Source of the DNA: Terrimonas_A sp036262095 | GTDB taxonomy: Bacteria; Bacteroidota; Bacteroidia; Chitinophagales; Chitinophagaceae | NCBI GenBank assembly: GCA_036262095.1 | Contig: DATAJQ010000238.1 | Coordinates: forward strand, 1-64,000 | Direction: 5' to 3' | Length of the DNA: 64,000 nucleotides | Part shown: piece after piece, positions 17,214 through 26,732 of the stretch | Position numbering within the stretch: the stretch's first letter is position 1 | Layout of the letters: every line of letters starts with the position of its first letter | Program-made: the position numbers and the translations under genes | Notes under the pieces: model-generated | What the model saw: the letters and a program-made list of their open reading frames with translations, nothing else | The model's database searches: none | What the model was told of the DNA's origin: nothing

Positions 17214-19487
17214 ATGAAAAAAATTGCTTTCATCGCGATTGCCTTCCTTATTTATAGCGGCAGTTTTGCACAGCCAGGTAAAAAATCTTCGCAAAAAGAC
17301 AAGCCTCCGACACAAAAAGAAATGCAGGACATGATGAAGGAAATGCAAAAAGAACTGGATGGAATGAGCCCGGAAGACAAGAAGATGCTGGACAGTATGG
17401 GTGTAAAGTTGCCTTCAATGAATGGCATGCCCAAAGTATCAGATAAGCAATTGGCTGATGCCCGGAAAAATGAAAACCGGGGTGTACCCAAACAGGATGC
17501 TACCCGTATTGCTTCCGTACCCAAAGCTGTTACAGATTCAAAAATGGAAGCTTATATAGTTGCTATTCAAAAAAAATTAGTAACAACTTTTAAGCCTGCA
17601 GTAATAACCACTGGCGATAAAATGTATGAATACATACGATCGAATAGTAAGAATACCGATGAAGCAGGCAATATGGCGATCGGACTTTGGTTGGCTGGTC
17701 AGCCTGAGATTGCTTTATATGTGTTGGGAAAATTTTGCATAACGGATGCCGGCAATACTGATAATCTCAATAATTATTCTGCCATGCTTTCAATGCAGGG
17801 CGCACAGCATCTCGCCATTCCTATTCTCAATAATCTCAATGCAAAGTTTCCAAAGAATAGCACCCTGCTTAATAATCTTGGACAGGCATGGTTTGGGTTG
17901 GGAGAAATTGGCAAAGCTGAAAAGTATTTAGATAGTGCCATCCGGATTTACGCTTACCATCCACAGGCTAATCTCACTAAATCGTTCATCGAAGAAAGTA
18001 AGGGTAATAAACAGGGGGCGATCAATGCAGTCAAGCGCAGTATCGTAAAAGCCTACAGCATAGAGAAAGAGAATCGTCTGAATAAGCTTGGTCATGAACT
18101 TGAGCCTGAAAATGTAAGCTGGGACAGGCCCATGCCGCAGGATCCATTAGGACTCGAAAAATTTAAATGGCCCGGCTATCCAATGAGTGTTGCAGAAAGT
18201 GAAACGCTGGAAAAGGAGTGGGATGCATTTAATGAAAAATGCCGGGAAAAAATAGATGAACTGAAAATGCAGGAGCAATCCCTTCAAATCCAAGCGGAAG
18301 AATCAAATGCCGCACGCACAAAATTATTGCTTCAGGCAGGGCAAAAGGGAAGGATCGTTTCTCCAGTGCCACTTCTTGCCTATAAGGCGATTATTAAACT
18401 CAATAACCTTGTTAATGACAAAGATGGCCATATGGCATTTTCATACCAGAAAAAAACACAGTCTGTATTGGATGCACATACAGAGGCTGCAAAACTGGAG
18501 GAAATACTTAGCCAGCAGATACAAACGATACAGGAAAATTATAGGGATAAATTCGGAGAAGGAAAGTCGAATCCATTTGATGCCGCCTGCGCTGATGATA
18601 CAAAAGCAAAGAATGGCTTTCTCAGTTCATCAAACGCCCTGATACGGGATGCCTTCAATGATTATCTTGGTTTTATGCGGCGCAAGATCACCAATGAAAC
18701 ATATTACAATCAATACACCATGTGGCCAGAAAATTTTGAGCTCGCAAAGGTGCGGGCAAAGATCACCTGGCTTTCGCTAATATCAGGTCAGAATCCTAAA
18801 TTCAAGGATAAAAGTTCATGGTGCCAGGATCAGACAGATGCAGAAGCAAAACCTTTTAAGCTGGCAAACTTTGATGACATAGCCTGCCAGTATAAAAGCA
18901 GTTTGAATTTAGGCTGTGTAAAAATGGAAACCAATTGCGGCCAAACAATCACTACTTACGGTTGTGGGGATATTACGTTCGCTGAAAGAGAATTAGGACA
19001 GAATTACGTTGGCGGTACACTAAAACTGTCACATAAAGTAAAAACCGGGATCAATGAGGGACCTTTGTCAGTCACAGGTTATATCAGCACCAATATGACT
19101 ATCGAGGTTGATGAAAACAATAATGTAAAAGATTGGAGCGGCAAAATAACTGCCGGTGTAGAAGCTGGAGCAGGAGTAAATACCGGTCCGGTAAAAATAG
19201 GTGCTACTATAGGTGAATCAGTGGAAGTGGAAATAGGCAGCACTGGTATTAGTGATATAAACATTGTATCAACGGGTAAAATAGAGGCAGGTATAGAAGC
19301 TCCCGGATCAGACGGTGATCAAAAGATAGATGCACAGATCAACAAAGGAGTTGGCTATGTAAATAAAGGGATAGGTAAACTCAATACAAGTGTTGAAATA
19401 GGTGTGGAGAGCCGTGCAAGCCTTATCAGTGGGCACGCTGTGGTAAACGGAACAGGTAAACTGGAAGGTATTAGGATCTCAGAATAG
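17214..19487 (+). CDS. Secreted TPR-containing protein of unknown function
   Basis: This 757-residue protein begins with a signal peptide (MKKIAFIAIAFLIYSGSFAQ) and a Lys/Met-rich charged segment (20-70). A tetratricopeptide-like region lies around 180-290 (LLNNLGQAWFGLGEIGKAEKYL), then a long helical region with Cys residues. The C-terminal 160 residues are Gly/Val/Ile/Thr-rich with alternating strand pattern (GVEAGAGVNTGPVKIGATIG), like a repetitive beta structure. There is no T9SS sorting domain and I recognise no enzyme motif. ATG 17214 opens the signal peptide. It is first in an operon with 19508 and 20512, divergent from the TPR-kinase/regulator pair. Confidence 0.8.
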   Translation: MKKIAFIAIAFLIYSGSFAQPGKKSSQKDKPPTQKEMQDMMKEMQKELDGMSPEDKKMLDSMGVKLPSMNGMPKVSDKQLADARKNENRGVPKQDATRIASVPKAVTDSKMEAYIVAIQKKLVTTFKPAVITTGDKMYEYIRSNSKNTDEAGNMAIGLWLAGQPEIALYVLGKFCITDAGNTDNLNNYSAMLSMQGAQHLAIPILNNLNAKFPKNSTLLNNLGQAWFGLGEIGKAEKYLDSAIRIYAYHPQANLTKSFIEESKGNKQGAINAVKRSIVKAYSIEKENRLNKLGHELEPENVSWDRPMPQDPLGLEKFKWPGYPMSVAESETLEKEWDAFNEKCREKIDELKMQEQSLQIQAEESNAARTKLLLQAGQKGRIVSPVPLLAYKAIIKLNNLVNDKDGHMAFSYQKKTQSVLDAHTEAAKLEEILSQQIQTIQENYRDKFGEGKSNPFDAACADDTKAKNGFLSSSNALIRDAFNDYLGFMRRKITNETYYNQYTMWPENFELAKVRAKITWLSLISGQNPKFKDKSSWCQDQTDAEAKPFKLANFDDIACQYKSSLNLGCVKMETNCGQTITTYGCGDITFAERELGQNYVGGTLKLSHKVKTGINEGPLSVTGYISTNMTIEVDENNNVKDWSGKITAGVEAGAGVNTGPVKIGATIGESVEVEIGSTGISDINIVSTGKIEAGIEAPGSDGDQKIDAQINKGVGYVNKGIGKLNTSVEIGVESRASLISGHAVVNGTGKLEGIRISE

Positions 19488-19507
19488 TAAATAAAACATC
19501 TGCATAT

Positions 19508-20488
19508 ATGAAATACACAATGGCGATTGCTTTTATCCTGTTTTCCATCTTTTCATTTTCACAGGATTGCTCAAAAGAATTATTAGCAAAAAAACCGGGA
19601 TCATGGAAGGCGGGCATGAAGGGCTTTATTCAAAATGTAACTGCTGCAGACCTGGTAAAGGAAAAAGCTGTGTTGGATGGAGTTCATAAAATGGTTTCTG
19701 CAAAGTATCACCCCACGGGATGTGTAGTATCCTATAGTACTGTGTTTGGAAAAAATAAAGTTGCTGCCAGTAACTGGGTCGCAGATCCGTATCACTATGA
19801 AATGTATATTTTACGATACCTCTGCGACAATAACAACGCCGATAAATCAAAATACTATACAGACATTTCTACACCTACAACAGTCAATATAGCTGCCAAC
19901 GAAATTCTTTCTCTAAACAACCTGTATGCTGGCAATCTTGCTGCCGATGATTTTAGAGGCTATTTGAAATTAAGAACAAAGCCTGTGAAAAAAGATGGCT
20001 ATTATTTTATGGGTGAAGAGGTCATGGGTGACCGGGCCGACAAAATAAAAGAATACCGCTGGCTGATCACTTACAACGATACTCTTCCATTTTACTACGT
20101 AAGCCAAAAGGAATATTTAATGATCCAAAGAAAGAGATTGGAAAAAGATATCCAGGATAGCCCGGGTGATAAAAACTATTTGGGCCAATTCATCAAAAAT
20201 ATCGATGAGTATCTGAAACGGCCGGAAGAGGAACTTAAACAACCCGCTATCTGTATGTGGAATGAAGAACAGCGGTTTGAGAAATTCGTCAGTGAAGGCA
20301 CCAATGGTTCTTTTATTGCCGTTAAACCAAACCTGGGTTACTATCGCAAGAAACTACCAATGTCCGCCCCGCAATTTTTTACGGTCGTGTACAAAATTGC
20401 CCATGGCGATCCTGTATTTGAAGAAAATATTGCCAACATACAGAAAGCAGTTGACTTTGCTGCATTGAAAAATATGTTGGGTAAATAA
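19508..20488 (+). CDS. Secreted protein of unknown function, second gene of operon
   Basis: This 326-residue protein has a signal peptide (MKYTMAIAFILFSIFSFSQ) followed at once by Cys (QDC). Cys also occurs near 75 (TGCVV) and 112 (YLCDNN), and an acidic/lysine-rich helical segment near 200-250 looks soluble. I recognise no domain. It starts 20 bp after the previous stop and is followed 23 bp later by a third secreted protein, so the three are probably co-transcribed and act together outside the cytoplasm. Confidence 0.75.
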   Translation: MKYTMAIAFILFSIFSFSQDCSKELLAKKPGSWKAGMKGFIQNVTAADLVKEKAVLDGVHKMVSAKYHPTGCVVSYSTVFGKNKVAASNWVADPYHYEMYILRYLCDNNNADKSKYYTDISTPTTVNIAANEILSLNNLYAGNLAADDFRGYLKLRTKPVKKDGYYFMGEEVMGDRADKIKEYRWLITYNDTLPFYYVSQKEYLMIQRKRLEKDIQDSPGDKNYLGQFIKNIDEYLKRPEEELKQPAICMWNEEQRFEKFVSEGTNGSFIAVKPNLGYYRKKLPMSAPQFFTVVYKIAHGDPVFEENIANIQKAVDFAALKNMLGK

Positions 20489-20511
20489 GAAGCTAGTTTA
20501 ACCGGTGCAAA

Positions 20512-21876
20512 ATGAAAAAAATAATTCTCTTCTGTTTTTGTTTGTCAGCGATAACATCTATCGCGCAAAAACAAACCTATGACCTGGTCAGTTATCTGCC
20601 GCCCGTAGGCTGGAAAAGGGAGGTGAAAAGCAACATGACGGCCTATACGCTGACAGATAATAAAAAAAACAGTTGGTGCCAGGTCTTCATTGTTAAAAGC
20701 ACAGCGAGTAAAGGCAGTGCTGAAGCAGATTTTGAAAGCGAATGGCAGGAACTGGTGGTAAAGAGCTATCATCCTTCCGGAACGCCGCAGTCGGAGGGCG
20801 CGAAAGAACTGGATGGATGGAAAATAAAAATGAGCGTTGGGAAATTTCTTTTTAATAGAAGAGATGCCGTGGTGCTGCTGACCACTGCCAGCGGCTATGA
20901 TCGTTGTATGAGCATTGTAGCTATCATGAACAGCGGAGATTATAATGCTGCAGTATCAAAACTTCTGGAATCAGTTGAAATGGTTAAGCCATCAGCAAAG
21001 ACCTCGCTCGCACAAACCAATACTATTCCAGTAAGCGATAAAAAATTTGTATTCAGTACAACCAATTTTGATGATGGCTGGAAAAGCACCGTGCAGGAAG
21101 ATTGGGTAGAGACAGCAAAAGGAAATATAAGAGTGCTTTTGCATTATCCGAAGGAAGGAACCATATTCGCCGCCGATCCTGCACCATTGATAAACGCAGC
21201 ATGGGATATTCTCGTTGCACCGCGGTACAGTAATTTAAAAAACTATAAGACTGCTTATATCATGACCTACGACAGGCCCTACCTGGGGATGGGGTATGCA
21301 ACTGAAAACGCTACCGGGAAAAATGTTTTTATCGTTCTCTTCCGCCAAGGAGGCTCCGGTTGGATTGAGTTTATAGCCCCCGACAAAAACAGTTTTATAC
21401 AGCAATACAAATTTGATCCTGAAACAATACAGTGGGATAGCAACAGTGACTTGATGATCCCGCTGGCAAATATGATTTCCTATAACAAATTCGCCGTGGC
21501 CGCATCTGATTTTAAGGGTAAATGGACCAGTGATTTTACCGGCATACAGCAATTGTATAACGTTTACACCGGGCAATATACGGGTATGAATGTAAACCAG
21601 TCGAATGAAGAATTTATTTTCAATACAGGTAATTCCTACAACTGGAAATTGCTTGTTGTGAATGGCATGGTTGGAAATACAAAGTATACAGAAGTAAAAT
21701 CAGCCGGGCAATTCACCGTACCAAACAACTGGCAAATTGCCTTTTCAAAGATCGAAACCCGTGCCCGTACGTATCATGCATTCTGGTCCTGTATAAAGGG
21801 TGCAAGGATTTTAAATCTCTTGCCTTCTGAAGCGCCAGGTTCCGGTATTTATACAAAATACGGGCTGGCGAAATAG
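20512..21876 (+). CDS. Secreted protein of unknown function, third gene of operon
   Basis: This 454-residue protein starts with a signal peptide (MKKIILFCFCLSAITSIAQ). Residues 25-160 (YDLVSYLPPVGWKREVKSN onward) look like one alpha/beta unit. A second unit near 180-330 (FDDGWKSTVQEDWVETAKG) echoes it with the words VGWKRE / DGWKST, and a small Gly/Asn-rich C-terminal domain may be lipocalin-like (GNSYNWKLLVVNG). No catalytic motif is evident. The internal resemblance suggests a duplicated domain. It ends the operon. Confidence 0.72.
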   Translation: MKKIILFCFCLSAITSIAQKQTYDLVSYLPPVGWKREVKSNMTAYTLTDNKKNSWCQVFIVKSTASKGSAEADFESEWQELVVKSYHPSGTPQSEGAKELDGWKIKMSVGKFLFNRRDAVVLLTTASGYDRCMSIVAIMNSGDYNAAVSKLLESVEMVKPSAKTSLAQTNTIPVSDKKFVFSTTNFDDGWKSTVQEDWVETAKGNIRVLLHYPKEGTIFAADPAPLINAAWDILVAPRYSNLKNYKTAYIMTYDRPYLGMGYATENATGKNVFIVLFRQGGSGWIEFIAPDKNSFIQQYKFDPETIQWDSNSDLMIPLANMISYNKFAVAASDFKGKWTSDFTGIQQLYNVYTGQYTGMNVNQSNEEFIFNTGNSYNWKLLVVNGMVGNTKYTEVKSAGQFTVPNNWQIAFSKIETRARTYHAFWSCIKGARILNLLPSEAPGSGIYTKYGLAK

Positions 21877-21933
21877 TTAAAAGTACGGATGTTTATCGCA
21901 GGGTACATATTAGGTGTCTGTGTTTGAATTTCA

Positions 21934-22233
21934 TTAAAGCTTTGAGCAGTTACTACCGAAGATGCGTAATTGGGGAAGGGAGACTTGGGTTGAATATGCA
22001 GAAAATGCTATATTGAGTGCTTCACTGATGTAATACTGATATTTGTTGATAATCGATTTGTTCAGGTCGAATTGTTCTTTGGCGGATCTACCCGGAAGCT
22101 GCTCTTTTAGAAAATCGATTTTCTGATCTTTCTTTTTTTGATAGTACCCTTTATTTTTCAATGTATAATCTAACACATTTAAAAGGGAATCAACATTAGC
22201 TTGTCCCTTTGAATAATGAGAGATGAAAAGCAA
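21934..22233 (-). pseudogene. N-terminal remnant resembling a DUF6377-type membrane regulator
   Basis: The reading frame holds the tail of a signal peptide (LLLFISHYSKGQA) followed by VDSLLNVLDYTLKNKGYYQKK and an EQFDLNKSIINKYQYYISEA segment. This is how Bacteroidota TPR/HTH regulators with a DUF6377 domain begin (my recollection of the family). Only about 90 of the usual 500 or more residues remain. There is no ATG, a TTG at 22233 being the only usable start, and the rest of the frame is unrelated. The start lies 20 bp after the glycosidase stop. I take it as the broken end of a former gene. Confidence 0.5.
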
Positions 22234-22253
22234 GAGTTGAGTAAGCCTGTACC

Positions 22254-24227
22254 TTACAACTGAACAGCAAATGCCTTCTTCCCGTCCCAGTTAACCACTT
22301 TCACAGGTTTATTTTCCTCTTTTATAGCAACCTGGCATTTACCTCCGGCACGCCGAACAGTGATATCAAACCTCGTATTGAAAGCATAAATATTTTTCAA
22401 TGACATGTGATCCCATCCCCCGGGCAACTTTGGGCAGATCATAAATTTTTTAAACCCTACAGGCTCAAACCCAAAAAGTCCTTCCACAAGGGCCCGGCAG
22501 TAAAGCCCGCTTTCTGCCGAAAGATGCCGCTGATCACCTTCGGGCCATGCCTCGATTGCATACGGTACATGCTCACCCAAAAGGCGTTGGGCAGAATAAT
22601 AAGATAAATAAGAAATTGCCGTATCAGTGGCGCCTGCTTTTAACAGTCCCCGGAATGCATACAGTGTGGACCTGTCCCAGAATGTGGTGGACCCGGATTC
22701 TGTCAACAGACCATTCCGGGTCCATAACTTTGGCGATAGCAATGCTGCCTGCGTTTGTTCTTTACGGTCATAGATACCCATCACCAGCGGTAAACAGATC
22801 CAGGAACGGAGTTTATTATTGCCATCATAGTAACGATACGTATTATACCCTTCCACTGATGCTCCGAAATAGCGTTCAATATTATTTTTCAATTCCTGTG
22901 CTTCTTTTTTCCATTCGCCTGCCTGCGCTGTTTTGTTCAATGCCGCTGCTAATCTTGAGCCATACAGGAAGGATCCATAAGCCAGCACATTAGTAGATAA
23001 ATTGTATTTGCCGGCGGGGAACCTCCCTTCCAACTCATCAGAGTCAGAAAAAATAACACCCTGCGGAGATTTCTTATGCAGTAAAAAACGATTGCACCAT
23101 TCTATCAGTGGCCAAAGGGAATAAGCTTCGATAGTATCGGCACAGGTTAAAGCAAACACTGATGCTCCATAAGCTATCATCGCCTGGTCGCCTCTGTCAC
23201 CAGCACCATTCCAGTAACCGGTTCCTTCAGCAATGATCGAACTGGGAATAGGCCGGAGCGAATCATTCATATACTTCGCAAAGTGCCGGAAGCTATTTCG
23301 GGCCGATTCAAGTCCTGCAGCATTTCCCAGGTATGCAAAAAAAGGATTGATATATTCAGCCTGATCATTGGCCCATATAGCGGCATAGTATTCACCGCCT
23401 CCCGGGCCATGCATTAGGCCCTGTTTCGTCTCGTAGATGCTTTCGGCAGCCCTGATCTTGGCAAATGCAAACATGCGGTTAATTGTATCGTTAGGTGTTT
23501 GAAGCAACAGTTTTTCCTGCAGTTCATTCACGAGCGCCTGCCTTTTTTCCCATTCATATCCGTCAGCGCAATAAGAAGGTTCATCTGGCTTTTTCCTGGC
23601 AGAGATCACCAGCCAGAAATGACAGGCGCCATTTGCCGGGATAAGGTGGCGCCCTCCGTTATATACCTTGTAGTTGATAACATATGAACCATACACTCCT
23701 TTGTTTTCATCGGTAATGATATTGCTGTCGACCGATGGGATGTACACAGTTACCGGAGAGGTAGTATTGTTCCGGATAATATAGGATTCCAGGTAAGCCG
23801 GCTTATCTGTAGAGGGGAATATTTTTCTTTCCAAACTGAGCCCCTGTTTTAAAATACTCCTGGATTGCAATACGCCCCTGATGGAAAATGACCGGGGAAC
23901 TTCATTTGCTCTTTCATCCCCGATCATGATAGAATCAACCAGGTTACCATTAAATTCCCGGATAAGATTACCCCTGGTATCATTCGGGATCGTGCGCAGC
24001 ATAGGGAAAACAAGTTTCCTGCTGATGTACATCATCCCTGGCGATTTGAGGCCATACCTGACAATCGCAGAGATCTGCTTGCCGCTCATCTCTATATGAT
24101 CAGTATGTGTTTGCCCCGGCTGCAAGGTCCATTGAATGCTTCCATCACTTTCAAGATGCCAGTATTTTTGTTGGGCAAATAAATGGATGCCGGCCAGTAA
24201 TAACACCGGCAGAATTATTTTTTTCAT
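22254..24227 (-). CDS. Secreted six-hairpin (alpha/alpha) glycosidase-like protein
   Basis: A signal peptide (residues 1-18, ending LFAQ) precedes a beta-sandwich N-terminal half (20-240). An (alpha/alpha)6-barrel half follows, with FAKIRAAESIYE, GGGEYYAAIWANDQAEYINPFF near 275, GTGYWNGAGDRGDQAMIAYGAS near 335 and FWDRSTLYAFRGLLKAGATD near 525. This architecture is seen in GH63/GH78/GH15-like families and trehalase-like enzymes. Conserved Asp/Glu residues in the ANDQAEY and GDRGDQ segments are candidate catalytic residues. The substrate is unknown. No SusC/SusD pair accompanies it. Confidence 0.72.
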   Translation of the reverse strand: MKKIILPVLLLAGIHLFAQQKYWHLESDGSIQWTLQPGQTHTDHIEMSGKQISAIVRYGLKSPGMMYISRKLVFPMLRTIPNDTRGNLIREFNGNLVDSIMIGDERANEVPRSFSIRGVLQSRSILKQGLSLERKIFPSTDKPAYLESYIIRNNTTSPVTVYIPSVDSNIITDENKGVYGSYVINYKVYNGGRHLIPANGACHFWLVISARKKPDEPSYCADGYEWEKRQALVNELQEKLLLQTPNDTINRMFAFAKIRAAESIYETKQGLMHGPGGGEYYAAIWANDQAEYINPFFAYLGNAAGLESARNSFRHFAKYMNDSLRPIPSSIIAEGTGYWNGAGDRGDQAMIAYGASVFALTCADTIEAYSLWPLIEWCNRFLLHKKSPQGVIFSDSDELEGRFPAGKYNLSTNVLAYGSFLYGSRLAAALNKTAQAGEWKKEAQELKNNIERYFGASVEGYNTYRYYDGNNKLRSWICLPLVMGIYDRKEQTQAALLSPKLWTRNGLLTESGSTTFWDRSTLYAFRGLLKAGATDTAISYLSYYSAQRLLGEHVPYAIEAWPEGDQRHLSAESGLYCRALVEGLFGFEPVGFKKFMICPKLPGGWDHMSLKNIYAFNTRFDITVRRAGGKCQVAIKEENKPVKVVNWDGKKAFAVQL

Positions 24228-24377
24228 TTCTGATCACAGTTTGTTTTTGTACGCCTCTATCAGCAACTCCGGGCATGCAAATCTATTATAAACCAAAACA
24301 TTTATCCATTATATATTAACTTGTGAACTGGTTACTGTTGCCTGCCTCATTTATCACCCCCGGTAAAATCATTAGTC

Positions 24378-25451
24378 ATGTGGTATAACAACAAAGTCAC
24401 TGAATTATTAGGCATCGAATACCCTATCATGCAAGGCCCTTTTGGCGGGAACTTTTCAACAGTTGAATTGACGGCTGCCGTATCCAATACCGGCGGCATT
24501 GGAGGGTATGGTGCTTACACTTTAAGTCCGCAGGAGATCGTTGATGTGAATGCTAAGATCAAAGCTGCGACCAACAAACCATACAATATCAATCTATGGG
24601 TATCGGATAATGATGTGCCGGGTGGAGCTGTAACTGATGAACAATATGAAGCAGCTAAAAAAATATTCAAGCCTTATTTTGATCAGGCCGGTATACCCGT
24701 ACCTGAAAAACCTGCACCATTCAAATCAAGATTTGAGAATCAATTGCAGGTGATATTCGATATCCGTCCAAAGCTATTCAGTTTTGTGTTCGGTATACCT
24801 TCTGCTGATGTTTTGGAACAATGCCGCAAACTCGGTATTAAAACAGCAGGGGCTGCCACTACCCTGGATGAAGCCATTGCATTAGAAAATGCTGGTGTGG
24901 ACCTGATCCTTGCCGCCGGTTTTGAAGCAGGCGGGCACCGCCCATCGTTTTTGGCACCAGCAGAGCAATCGACTGTCGGGACTTTTGTGTTATTGCAATT
25001 GATCAGGGAAAAAGTAAAGCTGCCCATTGTAGCTGCAGGTGGGATTGCTGATGGCCGTGGTATTGCAGCCGCTCTCACTTTGGGAGCAGATGGTGTGCAA
25101 ATAGGAACTGCTTTTCTCGCTACGGAAGAATCAGGAGCATTACCTGCCCATAGGCAAATGCTGTTATCCGGTGCAACAAAAAATACAAGTCTGACAAGAG
25201 CGTTTACAGGACGGTTAGGCCGGGGGATTGCTACTCAACTGGCAAAAGACCTGGCAGGAAAAGAAGATCATTTTTTACCATTTCCTTTGCAGGGCTCCTT
25301 TATGTCTTCTTTAAGAAAAGCTGCGATCGAACAGCAGAAATGGGACCTTCTGCTATTCTGGAGCGGTCAGATAGCACCGGTGCTTCATCATACAAAAGCA
25401 TCAGAACTGATGCAGTCGCTTGTTGAGGAAACGAACGCTCTCCTGAAGTAG
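24378..25451 (+). CDS. Nitronate monooxygenase (FMN-dependent)
   Basis: This flavoenzyme oxidises alkyl nitronates such as propionate-3-nitronate. It has the family layout: IMQGPFGGNFSTVELTAAV near residue 18, GGIGGYGAYTLSP, the catalytic-loop region AAGFEAGGHRPSFLAP (His near 193), and phosphate-binding AAGGIADGRGIAAALTLGADGVQIGTAFLATEES near 222-255. The length of 357 is usual. It converges on a 71-residue ORF. Confidence 0.93.
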   Translation: MWYNNKVTELLGIEYPIMQGPFGGNFSTVELTAAVSNTGGIGGYGAYTLSPQEIVDVNAKIKAATNKPYNINLWVSDNDVPGGAVTDEQYEAAKKIFKPYFDQAGIPVPEKPAPFKSRFENQLQVIFDIRPKLFSFVFGIPSADVLEQCRKLGIKTAGAATTLDEAIALENAGVDLILAAGFEAGGHRPSFLAPAEQSTVGTFVLLQLIREKVKLPIVAAGGIADGRGIAAALTLGADGVQIGTAFLATEESGALPAHRQMLLSGATKNTSLTRAFTGRLGRGIATQLAKDLAGKEDHFLPFPLQGSFMSSLRKAAIEQQKWDLLLFWSGQIAPVLHHTKASELMQSLVEETNALLK

Positions 25452-25461
25452 TGCACAGCTA

Positions 25462-25677
25462 TTATGCATTTGTCATTAACAGATCAAATGCCTTTTGACC
25501 GATTATACTTTGTAAAACTTCAGGGCTGTCTTTAGCCTGGCTTCTTAAATCATTTACGAGCAGGGAAGGATCATAGTTAGTGCAAAAAGCAAGCTGGATG
25601 CCGATTCCCCAGATAGTGGTGTCAGGGATCTTTTTCAAGAGCTCGATCAGCTCATTATTAACCAAAATATTCTCCAA
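25462..25677 (-). CDS. Small protein of unknown function (71 aa)
   Basis: This short acidic/helical protein begins MENILVNNELIELLKKIPD, contains one Cys (LAFCTNYDPS) and ends in LLMTNA. It resembles nothing I can name. The ATG and downstream codon use look normal for the genome. It lies 46 bp downstream (minus strand) of a folded element at 25723-25784, which would form its 5' leader. Confidence 0.5.
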   Translation of the reverse strand: MENILVNNELIELLKKIPDTTIWGIGIQLAFCTNYDPSLLVNDLRSQAKDSPEVLQSIIGQKAFDLLMTNA

Positions 25678-25722
25678 GGAAGTTTCTTTAAATCAGTTTA
25701 TACACTTCAGGCGGGTAAAAGC

Positions 25723-25784
25723 AGAGACCATTCCTTCACAGGTTAGCAACAGGGAATCCTGAGTCTGTATCCGGAATGGTCTCT
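25723..25784. repeat. Multi-stem palindromic element, possible structured RNA
   Basis: The outer stem is perfect over 12 bp (AGAGACCATTCC / GGAATGGTCTCT). Inside it ACAG pairs with CTGT and CAGG pairs with CCTG around GAAT, giving a stacked hairpin with internal loops. On the minus strand it is followed by GCTTTTA and then the 71-aa ORF. It could be an RNA leader or a mobile palindrome. It matches no RNA family that I recall. Confidence 0.55.
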
Positions 25785-26110
25785 AAGCTTTCATAGAGTA
25801 AACCCTACTTGAGATCCGTTTTTAAAATCTGCAGTGCCGGCTTTTATGAAAAACACGCTGCTATTTTATCTCTTGCAGGTTTCCAATTTTCCTGAATTTT
25901 CATAAGGGAAAAATTGTATCGTCTTCCGCCACCATTCAACCCCGGCGGGGATGGCTGCTGGCTGCGATTTATACTATGTAGACGACCGGACAGTATCCGG
26001 GTTGCCTAAGAAATTAAAAAAGAAACAGAAGTATATCATTTTACCTGCGTGACGAATAAAAACCGAAAAGGTTGCCCCACATATGAATTTTTTATTATAT
26101 CTAGTAATTT

Positions 26111-26118
26111 TACTTTTG
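26111..26118 (+). promoter_or_regulatory. -7 promoter box TACTTTTG for ECF sigma operon
   Basis: TACTTTTG is a full TAnnTTTG match 29 bp before the sigma-factor ATG. There is no clear -33 TTG at 17-23 bp; the upstream sequence is A/T-rich. Confidence 0.55.
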
Positions 26119-26147
26119 CATTTCCCAAAAACTACTAGAAGCATTAA

Positions 26148-26732
26148 ATGAATTCCATCGGGCTAAATAGCGGAACTTCTGCAGAGGGCAACGGAGATAG
26201 CGATATTGGAGTCTTTATTAAAAAGACCCTGGAAGGAGATGATAACGCTTTCCGATATATCTATAATTTTTATTCCGGTAAAATGTACAGTCTATGCAGG
26301 CGGTATGCCGGTGTAGTGGATGCTGATGATCTGTTCCAGGAAGCGTCTATCAAAGTTTTCCGGAGTCTTGCCAATTATAAAGGACTTGGTTCATTTGAAG
26401 GATGGATCAGAAAGATTTTTGTAAATACCTGTCTTGACTTTCTTAAAAAGGAAAACAAAATGGTGTTCCTGGAAAATATGGAAGAAGAGGAAGCGATTCA
26501 CCCTTCTGTTGAAGCTGAAAATTCCATTACCCTGTCAAGCGATGACTTATTAAAAATAATCCAGAGTATGCCTGATGGCTACAGAACGATTGTAAATCTT
26601 TATCTCATCGAAGGATACAGCCATAAAGAAATTTCAGACATGCTTAAGATCAATGAAGGCACCAGCAAATCGCAGCTTTCAAAAGCAAGAGCAAAATTAC
26701 AGGAGATCATTTTAAAGCAAAATGCCCGATAG
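26148..26732 (+). CDS. ECF-type RNA polymerase sigma factor
   Basis: Region 2 is present (YIYNFYSGKMYSLCRRYAG, then DADDLFQEASIKVFRSLANYKGLGSFEGWIRKIFVNTCLDFL near 65-107). Region 4 covers 140-190 (MPDGYRTIVNLYLIEGYSHKEIS, EGTSKSQLSKARAKL). The length of 194 is typical. Its last 11 bases overlap the next gene, which encodes a membrane protein in the position of an anti-sigma factor. The target regulon is unknown. Confidence 0.95.
   Translation: MNSIGLNSGTSAEGNGDSDIGVFIKKTLEGDDNAFRYIYNFYSGKMYSLCRRYAGVVDADDLFQEASIKVFRSLANYKGLGSFEGWIRKIFVNTCLDFLKKENKMVFLENMEEEEAIHPSVEAENSITLSSDDLLKIIQSMPDGYRTIVNLYLIEGYSHKEISDMLKINEGTSKSQLSKARAKLQEIILKQNAR

Larger units (their letters stand above)
25678..26147. 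other. 470-bp intergenic region
   Basis: This stretch holds no convincing gene. It contains the structured element at 25723-25784, a small CCGGACAGTATCCGG hairpin near 25985, and the promoter box of the ECF sigma factor at 26111. The remainder has no repeat I can identify. Confidence 0.6.
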
